Positions 1 to 12,607 are shown, counted from the stretch's first letter. The stretch: 64,000 nucleotides of DNA from Petunia secreta (GCA_029990175.1 JARKIP010000011.1:1-64000); one strand, 5' to 3'. The notes: generated from the sequence alone by a model not told the origin. A program made the numbers and translations.

Positions 1-360
1 CAATAAAAGGCAATAAACATAAAGTAAAGCGACATACCAAGCAATCAAATATTATTGATAAATAAATATTTTACGCATTTTATTTACATAAATATTTCTA
101 AGGAAAGTAATGCAAAGTTAAAGATAAAACCCGAGAAAATGATCAACTCGCAGGAGCCTTGGATTTTCTAAAATTCATAAGTCTTATTTCTGAATGCTCG
201 GGTCCAAATTCAATCCCAAATGCCTTCAATGCAACGAATTATTCCCATTCTTGAGTTAGCCAAACTCGTCCATAAATTATTCGTGCCAAAATATACCTCG
301 CAAAACAAACAAGTAAAATCTGATTAGTACGATAATAAGGTATAATAAGTAAGGAAATAA

Positions 361-420
361 AATAACAATAATAAAGTAATAATAATGATAATAATAATAA
401 TAATAAAATATATAATAATA

Positions 421-479
<59 letters not shown>
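361..479. repeat. (TAA)n microsatellite in LTR A
   Basis: Nearly pure TAA/ATA repeats. The same tract is in the other LTR at 10075-10198 and, as ATT/TTA, in solo LTR K near 53920-54025. The poly-isoleucine and poly-tyrosine open frames across it are a by-product of the repeat. Confidence 0.95.
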
Positions 480-1456
480 GGGGTTGTTTTTTTGCAAAAT
501 TAGGCTCAGGTTTGTATGGCGCGTCGAATAGAGGCCCGGGATTTGGTACGGCTGCAAACACGGAGCCCGGGCCGGTTGCCACGCCAAGTACCAAACCCAC
601 CACTCTATTCGACTTGTTTTGCCTCAAATGCATACATTCATCATCGCCTTTTGCTTTAGGGACACGGGAACGGGACGGTTCAAGTGTAGTATCATGTTCA
701 AATTAATCCCGAGGCCTCAATACGTGTATTTTCATTGGCCATAATTGGTCATCCGTCAATTCCTTGTGTAGTATTAGTTCAATATCAGTCCATAACCTTA
801 GATTCAATGGTTTTTCATTGGCCAACAACACAGTGCAATATTCATTCGAACCAGAAGCAGCCTGCAAAATATCATTGGAAAAGGGCCATGTACAACACAG
901 TAAACAAATTAACAGTGGTCTAATCCAAAGATAAATCATTCAACGTCATCAATGTGCATTGGCCGTATAACATCAGAAACAACCATCAGCGCAAGATCAA
1001 TGGGTCAACTGCAGCTTAACAAAATCCATTTGCAATCCAAACACGGTGGAGGCCCAAACGAGCTAACCCACCAAAACTAACAGTAAAATAATCGGTCAAA
1101 TAACAATCCCCACAAAAAAGGTCTGTATAAGATTAAACAACAGAATCCTTAGCCAAAATGGATAAAGCAGAACAATAAAGCCATCGCCGGTCGAAGATAA
1201 ATCGGGTTTCAGATGAACGGGTCAACGGCAAAATGCACAAGTGATGAAACTCTGTTTTCCGGACAAAGCAGTGGTTATAAAAACCAATGATGCAAACGTT
1301 TGAAACCCATTACACGAACTTAAACAGAAAAAGACATCGGAGAAAAGGGTACACCGGAAATGGGTTTATCCGGTGAAACAAAACGGCGCAGTCGACATAC
1401 AGAGAGGAGCGACTGCCGGCGAAATTTCCCAGCGTGACTCCGGTGAAGCTCGCGAC

Positions 1457-3564
1457 TGTAATGACCCGATATTTTACAAATATTATTTTTCCTAGTTATT
1501 TTGTTAGTTTCGGTACATTTATTTTAATTATTACCATAGAATAATCACTTACGTAAATTATGAGTTGGAAGAAGGGTAAGAGATATAATTTGGAGTAACT
1601 CTTGGACCAACTAAATGTTTTCCTTATTAATTGTGATTTAAGTGAAAAATTATAATAGTAGAGAAGTGGGGTTAATTGCCGAGATATATTAGGATTATGT
1701 GATATACAGTCTAGGTTTTTAGAACGAAAGTAACTCAATACACAAGAAATAGCGGAGGTGGGGAGAAGCAGTTTCTTGGTGTGCGGCATTTTAAAACTAA
1801 TTTGGAGTACCAACTTTCGACCATAGACATTCAGTCTTGTGATTCCTGGAACTGCACTCAAGTGTACCAGGTATTAATTATACTCTCGCTCTATGTTATA
1901 ATTGAGTCTATATGGCAGATGCCAAACTTTAGCATAACTTATGAGAATTATGTAATGCAATGGTAGCTTAGTATGATTACATTAATGATTGGGATGAGGG
2001 TAACGAATAGATAATTGTTTGTTGGTGGGATGACTTTTACGTGTTAAACCATGGCTTCTGATAGGTATTAGTAAGTGAGGGAGTTTGCAGCCATTGTTCT
2101 CTATTTTATTATATATAATAGTTTACTAAAAATGATAATGATGGTAATAATCATGAGGAGACAAAAACATCATTGCAAAGATGACAAAAGTTATTAAATG
2201 CAAAGGTGAGATTAAATAGCAGAAGTTAATACTATTTCTTGTAATCTACTCCTTCCATCTAATGAGATGGAGTACTGTATTAGTTTTCTCCTATAATTAT
2301 TTTCTATTACTATTTTATTAAACAGTGTGATTACAATCGAAATCAAAACATTAGTGTTACAGCTATATATAAATTTGTACCAAGATTAAGTATAACTACA
2401 AGTTTAGACTCGTAAACTTAAGGGTAGCTAACAAGTTTTAGATTCGAAGATTTGGATCAATATATTAATTATGGATTCCGTTTATTTACTTAGAGCAAGA
2501 CCGTTTGGAGGAGATTCGACAAGGAAAGACGGTTGTTGAGTAGTGGTTTGCTTCTTCGAACAAAGGTAGGTGGTTCTATCCCTTTCTTTGGTGGAACTAG
2601 TCCACGCGGGATATTGTACATACGTTTCTTGTATGTGCACTGTCCTAGGTGTAACCTTTTACACCTTTTCGTTGTGTTTAAATATCTGCTTGAAATATGT
2701 GTTGTTTTCCCTGGATTGAGTTTACTCCTGGTTGGATTTTAAATTATTGCTAGTTATCTGTATGTTTGACATGAAAATTTATGATTACTTTGATATGTCG
2801 GAGTTGGTCCAATTGATAATGTTTCGGAGTTTGTCCATTTGATAGCCTCGGAGTTGGTCCACTATCTATTTTAGAGTTGGTACATTTGATAGCCTCGGAG
2901 TTGGTCCACTATCACATCTTTTCGGAGTTAGCCCGCATATTCTGCTGGTTTATTAATTGAGTTTAATTGTTGGTTCTTGAATGAGATTTATTGATGTTGA
3001 ATGGTGTGATTGGATGGACTATTTAAATGGCGAATTATAACATGTTTCTTTTTCTCCCTCCTCTATTCTGTTAATTTATTGCTTAGACTAGTTTCCTGTC
3101 TTTCATAGGAACTAGTCTACCCACCTACTAAGTCCTCTTGAGTTACGTTATTTTTTTTTTTTTTGTTTTTTTTATTATCTGTTCAGGCAGATACGGTTCC
3201 GAGCACCAGCGAGCCTCGTGGCCAGAGTTGAAGATTTTCCTATTGATCAGCGGTGAGCCAACCATCCTCATTCCATGGTGGCGCACCTTTCCATTATTTT
3301 CATTCCTGTCATTTATTGTTTCAGACATTTGGGATATTTTATTCAGTATTTATTTTATAGATGTTCATGACTTATGGTAGAGGACTAGACCTTTCATTTG
3401 TGTTGGGGGATATTCCGCGTATTTCAGTAATAAAAATCACCGTTTGAATTTTATTATATTCTTTATTTAATATTTTTGAGATTAAACGTTAATATTGAGA
3501 GTGGGTTCGCCGATGGGGTTAGTTCGGGTGCCCTCACGACTATCCAGGATTTTGGGTCGTGACA
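1457..3564. mobile_element. Solo LTR B inserted in LTR A
   Basis: The 2108-bp insert starts TGTAATGACCC and ends GGGTCGTGACA, near-perfect inverted ends with TG...CA. It is flanked by the 5-bp duplication GCGAC at 1452-1456 and 3565-3569. The uninterrupted LTR at 11165-11180 shows the empty site with only two substitutions. No internal coding region or second LTR is present, so this is a solo LTR left by recombination. The ends resemble a common plant gypsy LTR type, but I cannot name the family. Orientation is undetermined. Confidence 0.85.
2795..2945. repeat. Imperfect tandem repeats inside solo LTR B
   Basis: About five diverged copies of a roughly 30-bp unit built on TCGGAGTTGGTCCA and TTGATAGCC follow one another. 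They may be a promoter or enhancer-type repeat within the LTR; that role is inference. Confidence 0.7.
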
Positions 3565-3918
3565 GCGACGTCACTGCCACTCTCCGTTTCTCATGTCTTT
3601 CATTTCCTTCCTCAAAACACCCTGTCCCGATCTCCCCTTTCCTCTTTTCAGATCTGATTTACGCCAGTGGTGGTGATGCCCTTTTTGGCCACTGAACCAT
3701 TTCCCCAAACCCCTTTATGTGTGTGTGATGTGTGTATCGGCTGGTGAATGGAAATCCAAAAGAGAAGGGGGCACGGCTAGTGTAAAAAATGTAATGGGTG
3801 TCGTGTGTTTTCGATGCTGATGGTTTTGTATCTATCTAGAGGAGAAGATGAAGTGGGGTTTTTAGTGAGGAAGAAATGAGGGAGATAGTGAATGGGGCTA
3901 GGGTTTAAGGGATAAGGA

Positions 3919-3940
3919 TATATATATATATATATATATG
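3919..3940. repeat. (AT)n tract at the likely LTR promoter of element A
   Basis: A 22-bp AT repeat; the same site in the other LTR is about 53 bp (11523-11575). In the related solo LTR K the aligned place (about 52450) reads CCTATAAATCC, a TATA-box-like sequence. The repeat therefore appears to sit where the TATA box of this LTR family lies. Confidence 0.7.
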
Positions 3941-4137
3941 GGTAAAATGATTAGGGTATTTTAAAAATTGGGCTAGAAAAATCGGGTATCACGTAAATAG
4001 GGCGGGATTCAAAATGAAGGGAAATTATGGCCTTTTTACGTTAAAATTATTAACTTAATTTATTATAAAAAATTAACCTTATTTTATACATAATTAGACG
4101 CTAATTAAAAATTCCGGGACAAAATTGGGTGTCAACA

Positions 4138-4151
4138 GCTGCCCCTTTTTA
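4138..4151 (-). other. Polypurine tract of element A
   Basis: On the minus strand AAAAAGGGGCAGC directly precedes the 3' LTR start TGTTGACACCC. This is the position and composition expected of the primer for plus-strand DNA synthesis. Confidence 0.75.
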
Positions 4152-4985
4152 CCCGAAAAGGATGAAAGAGTTTTCAGGGTAAAGAAAGTTGACGTGAAAG
4201 CCCATTTTGTCACGGTAAAGCCAAGACTCGGATTCTTATGATCAAAATGCGAGGCTTATGGACATGGCCGAACTTCGGTTTCCGAGTTGCCTACATATCT
4301 CGGGCTGAAAGAGAATCACGCCATATGTAGTTCGACGCGATTTGAAGATCAAAGACGAGATAGTAACGACCACTCAAGCGCGGGAAAAGAGACTTGTAAT
4401 CACCCAAGTTATGAAAATGTGGTCGACGACACACCCATAAAGAGGGGTTTACACGAATATAGTTTCCACTGCACCTCGATAACCGAGCCATCTTGTCTTC
4501 AATCTCAAACCTCAGACTCAGGGTTAACAAGAGACTTAACTCTAGGGTGGATGACTTATGCGGGTGCGATTCTTCAGGTCTTTGTTGACGAGTCTAGCTC
4601 ATATCAACGATTGCCCCGGTTCGTCGCTAAGAAAAGCTCCACGTTATGCTCCAAACGCTGCTGCGGTGCTACTAAAAATCCTGCAATAATCTCAACAAGC
4701 AGTAAGCGTGCAACTGCTAATAAACTGTAATAATTGGAATAAGAAATAGATAAAGTGATAAAATTGTAAATGCGGGTTGCGGCATCATCGATAAGTTCTT
4801 CCTTCGATCAACTGACAAAGTACTCCGCCCGGAGAACCTCTAAGTTGATCCTTATTCTGAAACAGTAAAGAAAGACAATAAGTAAAGCGAGAACGAATTG
4901 TAAAATGCAAGGCTTTCATAAAATAAGTCGACTAACGAGACATAATATCTCAAGTCGACTTGGCTAATCTATATCCTAAGCAGGT

Positions 4986-5112
4986 AACATAACGTTCATT
5001 TATAAGGCGAACGAGCCCAAACATTCAATCATAAGGCGAATGAGCCTAAAACGTTCAATTATAAGGCGAATGAGCCCAAAACATTCAATATAAGGTGAAC
5101 GAGCCTAAATTT
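4986..5112. repeat. Four-copy ~32-bp tandem repeat in element A
   Basis: Four diverged units share the core ATAAGGCGAAYGAGCC followed by AAA and a CATTCAAT-like spacer. They lie close to the PPT end of element A, upstream of a larger tandem array. Confidence 0.8.
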
Positions 5113-5268
5113 GATAGCAGCCTGCAAAATAAAGTTGCAAATTGGATTAATTAAGGCAAAATAATGCAAAACAAATAAGCAAAACTGGGTCGTGTTGCTT
5201 GTATTAATAGTGATGCAAAGTGTTGAATGCTCCCTTCAGTTCATATCGAATCTGATATTCAATTCAAA

Positions 5269-6300
5269 AGAGCCTTCAATTGTCTATGATAGGCTTCAGA
5301 ATAATGCTTCCAATTGCTTATGGTAGGCTTCAAATGATAATGATGTCTTCGCTTGCTCACGATAGACTTGATAATAAGACCCCCCGATTGCTTACGGTAG
5401 GATCAATAACAAAAGAGCCTTCAATTGTCTATGATAGGCTTCAGAATAAGGCCTCCAATTGCTTATGGTAGGCTTCAAATGATAATGATGTCTTCGTTTG
5501 CTCACGATAGACTTGATAATAAGACCCCCCCCCCCCCGATTGCTTACGGTAGGACCAATAACAAAAGAGCCTTCAATTGTCTATGATAGGCTTCAGAATA
5601 AGGCCTCCAATTGCTTATGGTAGGCTTCAAATGATAATAATGTCTTCGCTTGCTCATGATAGACTTGATAATGAGACCCCCCCAATTGCTTACGGTAGGA
5701 TCAATAACAAAAGAGCCTTCAATTGTCTATGATAGGCTTCAGAATAAGGCCTCCAATTGCTTATGGTAGGCTTCAAATGATAATGATGTCTTCGCTTGCT
5801 CACGATAGACTTGATAATAAGACCCCACGATTGCTTACGGTAGGATCAATAACAAAAGAGCCTTCAATTGTCTATGATAGGCTTCAGAATAAGGCCTCCA
5901 ATTGCTTATGGTAGGCTTCAAATGATAATAATGTCTTCGCTTGCTCACGATAGACTTGATATTAAGACCCCCCCTCCCCCCGATTGCTTACGGTAGGATC
6001 AATAACAAAAGAGCCTTCAATTGTCTATGATAGGCTTCAGAATAAGGCCTCCAATTGCTTATGGTAGGCTTCAAATGATAATAATGTCTTCGCTTGCTCA
6101 CGATAGACTTGATAATAAGACCCTCCCCCTCCCCGATTGCTTACGGTAGGATCAATAACAAAAGAGCCTTCAATTGTCTATGATAGGCTCAGAATAAGGC
6201 CTCCAATTGCTTATGGTAGGCTTCAAATGATAATAATGTCTTCGCTTGCTCACGATAGACTCATAATAAGGCCCCTGATTGCTTACGGTAGGCATGACGC
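5269..6300. repeat. 147-bp higher-order tandem array in element A
   Basis: Seven units begin with AGAGCCTTCAATTG at 5269, 5414, 5566, 5712, 5857, 6010 and 6163; spacing is 145-153 bp. Each unit is itself four diverged subunits of about 37 bp sharing (T)TGCTYAYGRTAGRCTT. Units differ mainly in a C-rich tract after AAGAC, from four C to fifteen. Known: tandem arrays in the 3' untranslated part occur in Ogre/Retand-type elements, and this array lies in the 3' part of A. Confidence 0.93.
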
Positions 6301-6366
6301 AATTTGTAAGTGCAAGCTGCAATATCTTTGATAAATGATCTTCTCATCCATTGGCGAAGCAATAAA

Positions 6367-6800
6367 GCAAGTGCGAAGGCATAGCGCAAATCCTTTTCAA
6401 CAATCATGACAAATCAACTGGCAAGCCGGTCGGGCCTGAAGCAAGGAGGGTGTTGGACTGACCTGTTAACCTGAAAAGTAAAACAAGACGTAATACAAAA
6501 GAAATGTGAAGGCATAATTTAAAGCAAGTACAAAGAAAAGCAGTGTTGGAATGTAGAGCAATGCAAGAGCCATTTGGCGAATCAATGGGCGAGATAGTCC
6601 AATAAAGGGAATCCTCGTAGCCGATGGTCAACCTGGAAGAGTAAAGCAAGGCATTAATTTTAAAGCAAGTGCGAAGACATAATTCAAAACAAGTTCAGAG
6701 CAAAGTAGTGCGGAAATGTAGTCGGTGCGATAGCCATTGATAAATCAGTCGGCGAGACAATCCGGCAAGGATGGCCTTGTGCGGATTATAACCTGAAACA
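6367..6800. repeat. Three diverged repeat units of ~140-170 bp in element A
   Basis: Units start near 6370, 6504 and 6669 with GTGCGAAGGCATA-like sequence. They share downstream blocks (AAAGCAGTG..GGAATGTAG, ATCARTSGGCGAGA, AACCTGRAA). They are more diverged than the 147-bp array. Confidence 0.6.
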
Positions 6801-7397
6801 AAGCGATGCCCTATTTGGCTTAGTTTTGAAAACGCAAGACAAGCCTCGACTTTGTTGCTTGTTAGGAATTAAAGTCATAGGGGTAGAAATGCCGCATGTT
6901 AACTCATGAAAAATCATAATGCTTTAAGTCGTGAAAAGGGCAATGCGACGCAATTTTCAAGGCAACTTTAGATGCGTGTTCAAATAATTGTTCATCCATA
7001 GTGTGAACGATCCTTTCATTGCAAGCTTTCATGTTCCTGCTCTCAAAGAAAATCTTGTTAGCTTTGGGGAGGGAGGAAGAAGCGTTTGATTTGTGCAAAC
7101 TTCATACTGATCTTGCTGCTTCTGCTGCTCCCTCGTCTTCATTGGGCTTGAATTTGCGAATTGCTTTCAGAAACTTGGCTCATGAACTCAAATAGCATAG
7201 ATTTTCGAAAATAGAGGCAAGATAAAATGTTTTAATGTGGATGCAAATGAAGTCAAAGATGCATTTTGAAAATTTTGCCTTGACTTAAATTTGTAATATA
7301 TTTTAAAACAAACTGAACGTCCTTTGTCTTAGACTTTGCACTGTTTGCTTAACCAATTACAGAATTTTTTGCCAACTCACCTTTAATAACCAACACC

Positions 7398-7520
7398 GCT
7401 TCTTGCAAAATTCTGCCCCAGTTATTATCTTTATGCCTTCGAACTCTTTTGCAAAATTTGCCCCAGTTTCTATCTTCCATATCTTCAATTCATCTCGCAA
7501 AATTTTCCCCAGTTGCTTGC
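7398..7520 (-). repeat. Repeated CTGGGGCA(G)AATTTTGC motifs
   Basis: Three to four copies of GCAAAATTYTGCCCCAGTT-like sequence occur on the plus strand, with another CTGCCCCAGTT at about 7652. Read on the minus strand they are short G-rich purine tracts resembling the element's PPT. A role as internal PPTs is only inference. Confidence 0.5.
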
Positions 7521-8454
7521 CTTAGGGGAAACTAAAAATTTTAATATTATGGAGTCGAGCCCGTTAAGAGCGCCTACGTATCCCTCCACGGGAATCAGAC
7601 TGTGCATAGTTCTGCATCACTGCTTCAATGCCATATACCAACAAACAAAAGCTGCCCCAGTTGCAGTTCTAACAGATAGTGCGATATCCAAAGAGTACAG
7701 ACAATAACTTTCAGTGCATCGCTTTCAAATTGTTCAGTTGTTTTGCCATACATCATAAGTAAAGTTTTGGCAGGTTTATCAATTTTAATTTTGAAACATA
7801 AACAAATACAAGCGTAAATAATATGATAAGAATGCGATGAATTTTATTTCAACTTTCATAAATTCAAAATGAGTTGATTCAGATTAACATAAGCTTTAAA
7901 GTACAATGCAATTCATGGCCTCAACCTGAATTAAAATTGAAAATAATGCTACTAAGTTCAATTGCCAAGTTCTTTCAAACAATGCCATTAGCTTCTTGTG
8001 CTGCATCGTTCACGAGCTAGAGCGTCTACCATCAATCAGATCTCGAAACCTTTGCATGGTGGATGGTCAGCCACTTCACAAATCCAACATTTGCTAAAGA
8101 AATAAACAAAACAAAAGAAACCTCTTAAAAGGTAACTAAGATAGTTTGCATGTCATTCATAGGATTGCATACAAGCAAGCAACACCTAGTATTTAACGCA
8201 TTTTGAGCAAATAAAGCAAGACAAACAATTAACATGTGACACAGCTCATGCTCTCCACACCATCTGCACAAAATTCTAAACCCAAATGCCTAAAATCCGA
8301 AACAATCCTCCATAGCTTTTGCAAACATCCACACTCCTCCAAGCACGATTCCCAATTGTTTTACAACATCCAGGGAGAAATTTCCAACTGCTTCCATACA
8401 ATACCAGACTGCAAATCACGAAAGGCGCCAATTGGCCTTTCAAAATAAAACCTC

Positions 8455-8640
8455 ATTGGTCCTCGACTTTAGACAAGCCTCTCAGCTTCCTAGGTTTTGC
8501 AAGGCTCACCGACCTTGTTCATAGGGCTCCTCACTGGTCCTCGGCTTTAATCAAGCCTCTCAGTTTCCTAGGTAGCCAAGACCGCACTGGTCTTCAAGGA
8601 GAGACCCCACTGGTCATTCAAAGACACAGGGGCTTCGCTC
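8455..8640. repeat. Imperfect direct repeats in element A
   Basis: The blocks TTGGTCCTCGACTTTAGACA and ACTGGTCCTCGGCTTTAATC are each followed by AAGCCTCTCAGYTTCCTAGG, about 75 bp apart. Further ACTGGTC-containing fragments continue to about 8740. The region is non-coding. Confidence 0.6.
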
Positions 8641-9262
8641 TCCTAGTATGCGACAAGCATACTTCAATTTTATAAGGTTGCAGCTGGATAATCAACATAG
8701 GCCTGCACACACGCAAAGCCATTCACGAGAGGGACCACACTGATCCTTTTAAAGACACCAGGGGCTTCGCCTCTTAGATCTCACTACACCAGGCCATCTC
8801 CAAAACACAAACCAACCAAATCTGCCGAACTTTCCCCCAAACTAAGGTGTATATGCATGCATGACCTAATCTCCTTCTAAGAGTGGGCTAACGGTTGAGC
8901 CTGAATCGACCTATGCGGGATAAACCTGGCCCCATAAACCAGTAAAACCGGCCATGACAAAACCAGGCAAACCATACCCCAACTAACTTTGGTGACACGA
9001 AAGAAGTTTCAAAGAGTGAGGTAAGGGCAATGCCCTTCCTGCATAACTACCCGTCAAGCGGGTACCCCGTGATGAAATCGAGGAGGTGAAAGAGAATTGA
9101 CAGGCTCCATGAGGGAGGAAATATGAACGGAATGCAAACTATGCACAAATAAATACAATACATACTTTATAAGGCAAACCAAACAAACAGATATAATAAA
9201 GCAAATAAATTAGGCATGCTAGTTGCAAACAATTGAAAACCTTTATGTTCAAAACCTTTATT

Positions 9263-9282
9263 GCTCCCCAGCGGAGTCGCCA
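9263..9282 (-). other. Primer binding site of element A
   Basis: The minus strand reads TGGCGACTCCGCTGGGGAGC, three bases after the 5' LTR end. I recall this sequence type as the Ogre-lineage PBS matching tRNA-Arg; the tRNA match was not computed here. Confidence 0.7.
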
Positions 9283-9285
9283 TGC

Positions 9286-10141
9286 TGTTGAACCCCAAAA
9301 ATTACCCCGAAAAGGATAAATTCCGGAATATCGACAGGATGGACTAACCCTTTTGGAGTTTTTGGAGTCGCCACCCAATTTAAGGAAAACAGGGAACCAA
9401 ACTAGCAAATGCGTGCAAAAACTCCATTTTTATAAAAGACGGTCTTTCTTTCAGAGATTCTAAAGGTAAGAGGTTTTATTAATTTCGGAAGAAGGTTTTT
9501 AAGGCACTTCCGAAATTCTATAAATACGGTTAATCCGACAGGTTTCCAAAATATTTACAAGTGCGCTTCTTTCAAAAGAATTATTTAAAATAGTAATAAT
9601 AATAATAAGAATAATTAATTGAATAAAAGCTTATTTGCAAAATATTCTTTTACTTGCACGCATTTGCTAAGACGGCCCCAATTTGCAATAAATTAAATAA
9701 CGACTTCACAATAAAAGGCAATAAACATAAAGTAAAGCGACATACCAAGCAATCAAATATTATTGATAAATAAATATTTTACGCATTTTATTTACATAAA
9801 TATTTCTAAAGAAAGTAATGCAAAGTTAAAGATAAAACCCGAGAAAATGATCAACTCGCGGGAGCCTTGGATTTTCTAAAATTCATAAGTCTTATTTCTG
9901 AATGCTCGGGTCCAAATTCAATCTCAAATGCCTTCAATGCAACGGATTATTCCCATTCTTGAGTTAGCCAAACTCGTCCATAAATTATTCGTGCCAAAAT
10001 ATACCTCGCAAAACAAACAAGTAAAATCTGATTAGTACGATAATAAGGTATAATAAGTAAGGAAATAAAATAACAATAATAAAGTAATAATAATGATAAT
10101 AATAATAATAATAAAATATATAATAATAATAGTAATAATAA

Positions 10142-10198
<57 letters not shown>

Positions 10199-11520
10199 GG
10201 GGTTGTTTTTTTGCAAAATTAGGCTCAGGTTTGTATGGCGCGTCGAATAGAGGCCCGGGATTTGGTACGGCTGCAAACACGGAGCCCGGGCCGGTTGCCA
10301 CGCCAAGTACCAAACCCACCACTCTATTCGACTTGTTTTGCCTCAAATGCATACATTCATCATCGCCTTTTGCTTTAGGGACACGGGAACGGGACGGTTC
10401 AAGTGTAGTATCATGTTCAAATTAATCCCGAGGCCTCAATACGTGTATTTTCATTGGCCATAATTGGTCATCCGTCAATTCCTTGTGTAGTATCGGTTCA
10501 ATATCAGTCCATAACCTCAGATTCAATGCTTTTTCATTGGCAAACAACACAGTGCAATATTCATTCGAACCAGAAGCAGCCTGCAAAATATCATTGGAAA
10601 AGGTCCATGTACAACACAGTAAACAAATTAACAGTGGTCTAATCTAAAGATAAATCATTCAACATCATCAAGGTGCATTGGCCGAATAACATCAGAAACA
10701 ACCATCAGCGCAAGATCAACGGGTCAACTGCAGCTTAACAAAATCCATTTGCAATCCAAACACGGTGGAGGCCCAAACGAGCTAACCCACCAAAACCAAC
10801 AGTAAAATAATAGGTCAAATAACAATCCCCACAAACAAGATCTGTATAAGATGAAACAACAGAATCCTTAGACAAAATGGATAAAGCAGAACAATAAAGC
10901 CATCGCCGGTCGAAGATAAATCGGGTTTCAGATGAACGGGTCAACGGCAAAATGCACAAGTGATGAAACTCTGTTTTCCGGCCAAAGCTGTGGTTATAAC
11001 AACCAATGATGTAAACGTTTGAAACCCATTACACGAACTTAAACAGAAAAAGACATCGGAGAAAAGGGTACACCGGAAATGGGTTTATCCGGTGAAACAA
11101 AACGGCGCAGTCGACATACGGAGAGGAGCGACTGCCGGCGAAATTTCTCGGCGTGACTCCGGTGAAGCTCGTGGCGTCACTGCCACTCTCCTTTTCTCAT
11201 GTCTTTCATTTCCTTCCTCAAAACTCCCTGTCCCGATCTCCCCTTTCCTCTTTTCAGATCTGATTTACGCTAGTGGTGGTGATGCCCTTTTGGCCACTGA
11301 ACCATTTCCCCAAACCCCTTTATGTGTGTGTGATGTGTGTATCGGCTGGTGAATGGAAATCCAAAGGAGAAGGGGGCACGGCTAGTGTAAAAATGTAATG
11401 GGTGTCGTGTGTTTTCGATGCTGATGGTTTTGTATCTATCTAGAGGAGAAGATGAAGTGGGGGTTTTTAGTGAGGAAGAAATGAGGGAGATAGTGAATGG
11501 GGCTAGGGTTTAAGGGATAA

Positions 11521-11580
<60 letters not shown>

Positions 11581-11768
11581 GATTAGGGTATTTTAAAATT
11601 GGGCTAGAAATATCGGGTATCGCGTAAACAGGCCGGGATTCAAAATGAAGGGCAATTATGGCCTTTTTACGTTAAAATTATTAACTTAATTTATTGTAAA
11701 AAATTAACCTTATTTTAAACATAATTAGACGCTAATTAAAAATTTCGGGACAAAATTGGGTGTCAACG
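9286..11768 (-). repeat. 5' LTR of element A
   Basis: A complete 2483-bp LTR, with the inner end TGTTGAACCCC at 9286 (plus strand). The outer end reads GTGTCAACG where its partner has GTGTCAACA. It contains (TAA)n at 10075-10198 and an expanded (AT)n at 11523-11575. It is uninterrupted and so serves as the empty-site reference for solo LTR B. Confidence 0.85.
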
Positions 11769-12065
11769 TATAACTTCAAAGTGAGAATGATACAAAGGCA
11801 ATGCTCCTTTCTAAAATAGACCGGATTGATAAGAAAGCAAAACTAGATACGTTGTAATTCCTATACATGTCAATAAACGCTCTCTAAAAGTAAACTCTCA
11901 TAGTAAAATACTTTTCGTCATGGTGGGAGAACTAAATTGATATGCTATATAGATTGATAGCTCGATACTGATTTTATATGACTACAACCACATATAAGCT
12001 ATATGGATAGTGGACAAACTACCTTACGTAAATATGATAAGAAAATACAAAGAAGGAAAAGCTAA
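11769..12065. other. Unassigned spacer between elements A and C
   Basis: AT-rich, no open frame and no repeat relation that I can see to the rest of the window. The last five bases, GCTAA, would be the left target duplication of element C. Confidence 0.5.
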
Positions 12066-12607
12066 TGTATGGGTCTAAATCAGTTTAGGACCACAAATCG
12101 AATTTGGGTTAGAGTATAAGCAAAACTTCGTATCAAAGTCGATAAGATGCCAATAATAAGCGTAAAATGCGAGAAAATAACTGGATTTCAATATATTGCA
12201 GTGAGTACAAAATTCGGTAGAGTTTCTGTATGTATTTCTGAATATCTACAATACAAAATGAAGTACTATTTATAGGCCTAGGGGCCTTTCCCACGTCTTC
12301 CACTATCAATCATCCTTTGACCCACGTTCTTGGCATTAATGGGAGGAGTTAGTGGGCTTCAAAGCCGTTGGAATCGAGGCGATTCATCGAGGTGCATATA
12401 TGTGACCTCGGTGGTGAGGCCTTGCTATTCGACCGAGGTGGACATCACCGAAGCTCAGCTTACGGCTCGCCTTCGATGACGACCCCAATGACTGACTTCG
12501 GTGATTAACTCTGTTGCTTCGGTGATTAGTTGGTCAATACGTGCCCGGTGGTTGTCAATTTATCTCATCGGGGCGATTCATAAGCAAGCTGAGTTTTACC
12601 CAATACA
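12066..12607 (-). repeat. 3' LTR of element C
   Basis: 542 bp. On the minus strand it starts TGTATTGGG and ends with CATACA (TG...CA). A minus-strand TATA-like CTATAAATAG is at 12267-12276, and CCGAGG-type words are frequent. Confidence 0.85.

Larger units (their letters stand above)
1..4137 (-). repeat. 3' LTR of element A (cut by window start, interrupted by solo LTR B)
   Basis: Position 1 corresponds to 9709 in the other LTR, so about 420 bp are outside the window. The two copies align through 1-1456 and 3565-4137, apart from the insertion B. About 25-30 substitutions over 1.4 kb are visible by eye (about 2%), plus length changes in microsatellites. It ends TGTCAACA at 4137, directly followed by the polypurine tract of the interior. 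Confidence 0.85.
4152..9262. other. Interior of element A, no coding domains
   Basis: No Gag, protease, RT, RNase H or integrase motif was found on either strand. Open frames such as 4287-4730 do not resemble any family I know and lie in low-complexity or repeated DNA. Apart from the tandem repeats listed separately, the interior is AT-rich non-coding sequence, as in other large retrotransposon derivatives. Confidence 0.65.
1..11768 (-). mobile_element. Element A: Ogre-like non-autonomous LTR retrotransposon
   Basis: Seen: two near-identical long repeats (1-4137 and 9286-11768) flank a 5.1 kb interior. On the minus strand the LTR starts TGTTGACACCC and ends GGGTTCAACA. The interior starts with a PBS-like TGGCGACTCCGCTGGGGA and ends with the purine tract AAAAAGGGGCAGC, which fixes the orientation as minus. 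Known: the TGTTGACACCC start and a PBS of this type are what I recall for Ogre/Tat elements, whose PBS is described as matching tRNA-Arg. No gag, protease, RT or integrase motif is visible inside, so this is a large non-autonomous derivative that must borrow proteins. The left LTR is truncated by the window, so its target duplication cannot be checked; the right outer base is G where CA is expected. Confidence 0.8.

Noticed and set aside
277..633. Open frames with long poly-Ile or poly-Tyr runs (also 9947-10352 and 53808-54059)
   Set aside because: They are translations of the TAA/ATT microsatellite in the LTR A family and carry no domain.
4287..4730. 147-codon open frame in element A
   Set aside because: No family resemblance, inside a non-autonomous interior, and antisense to the element; most likely chance.
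5269..6300. CRISPR-like array
   Set aside because: Units are contiguous tandem repeats with no unique spacers, in a plant retrotransposon.
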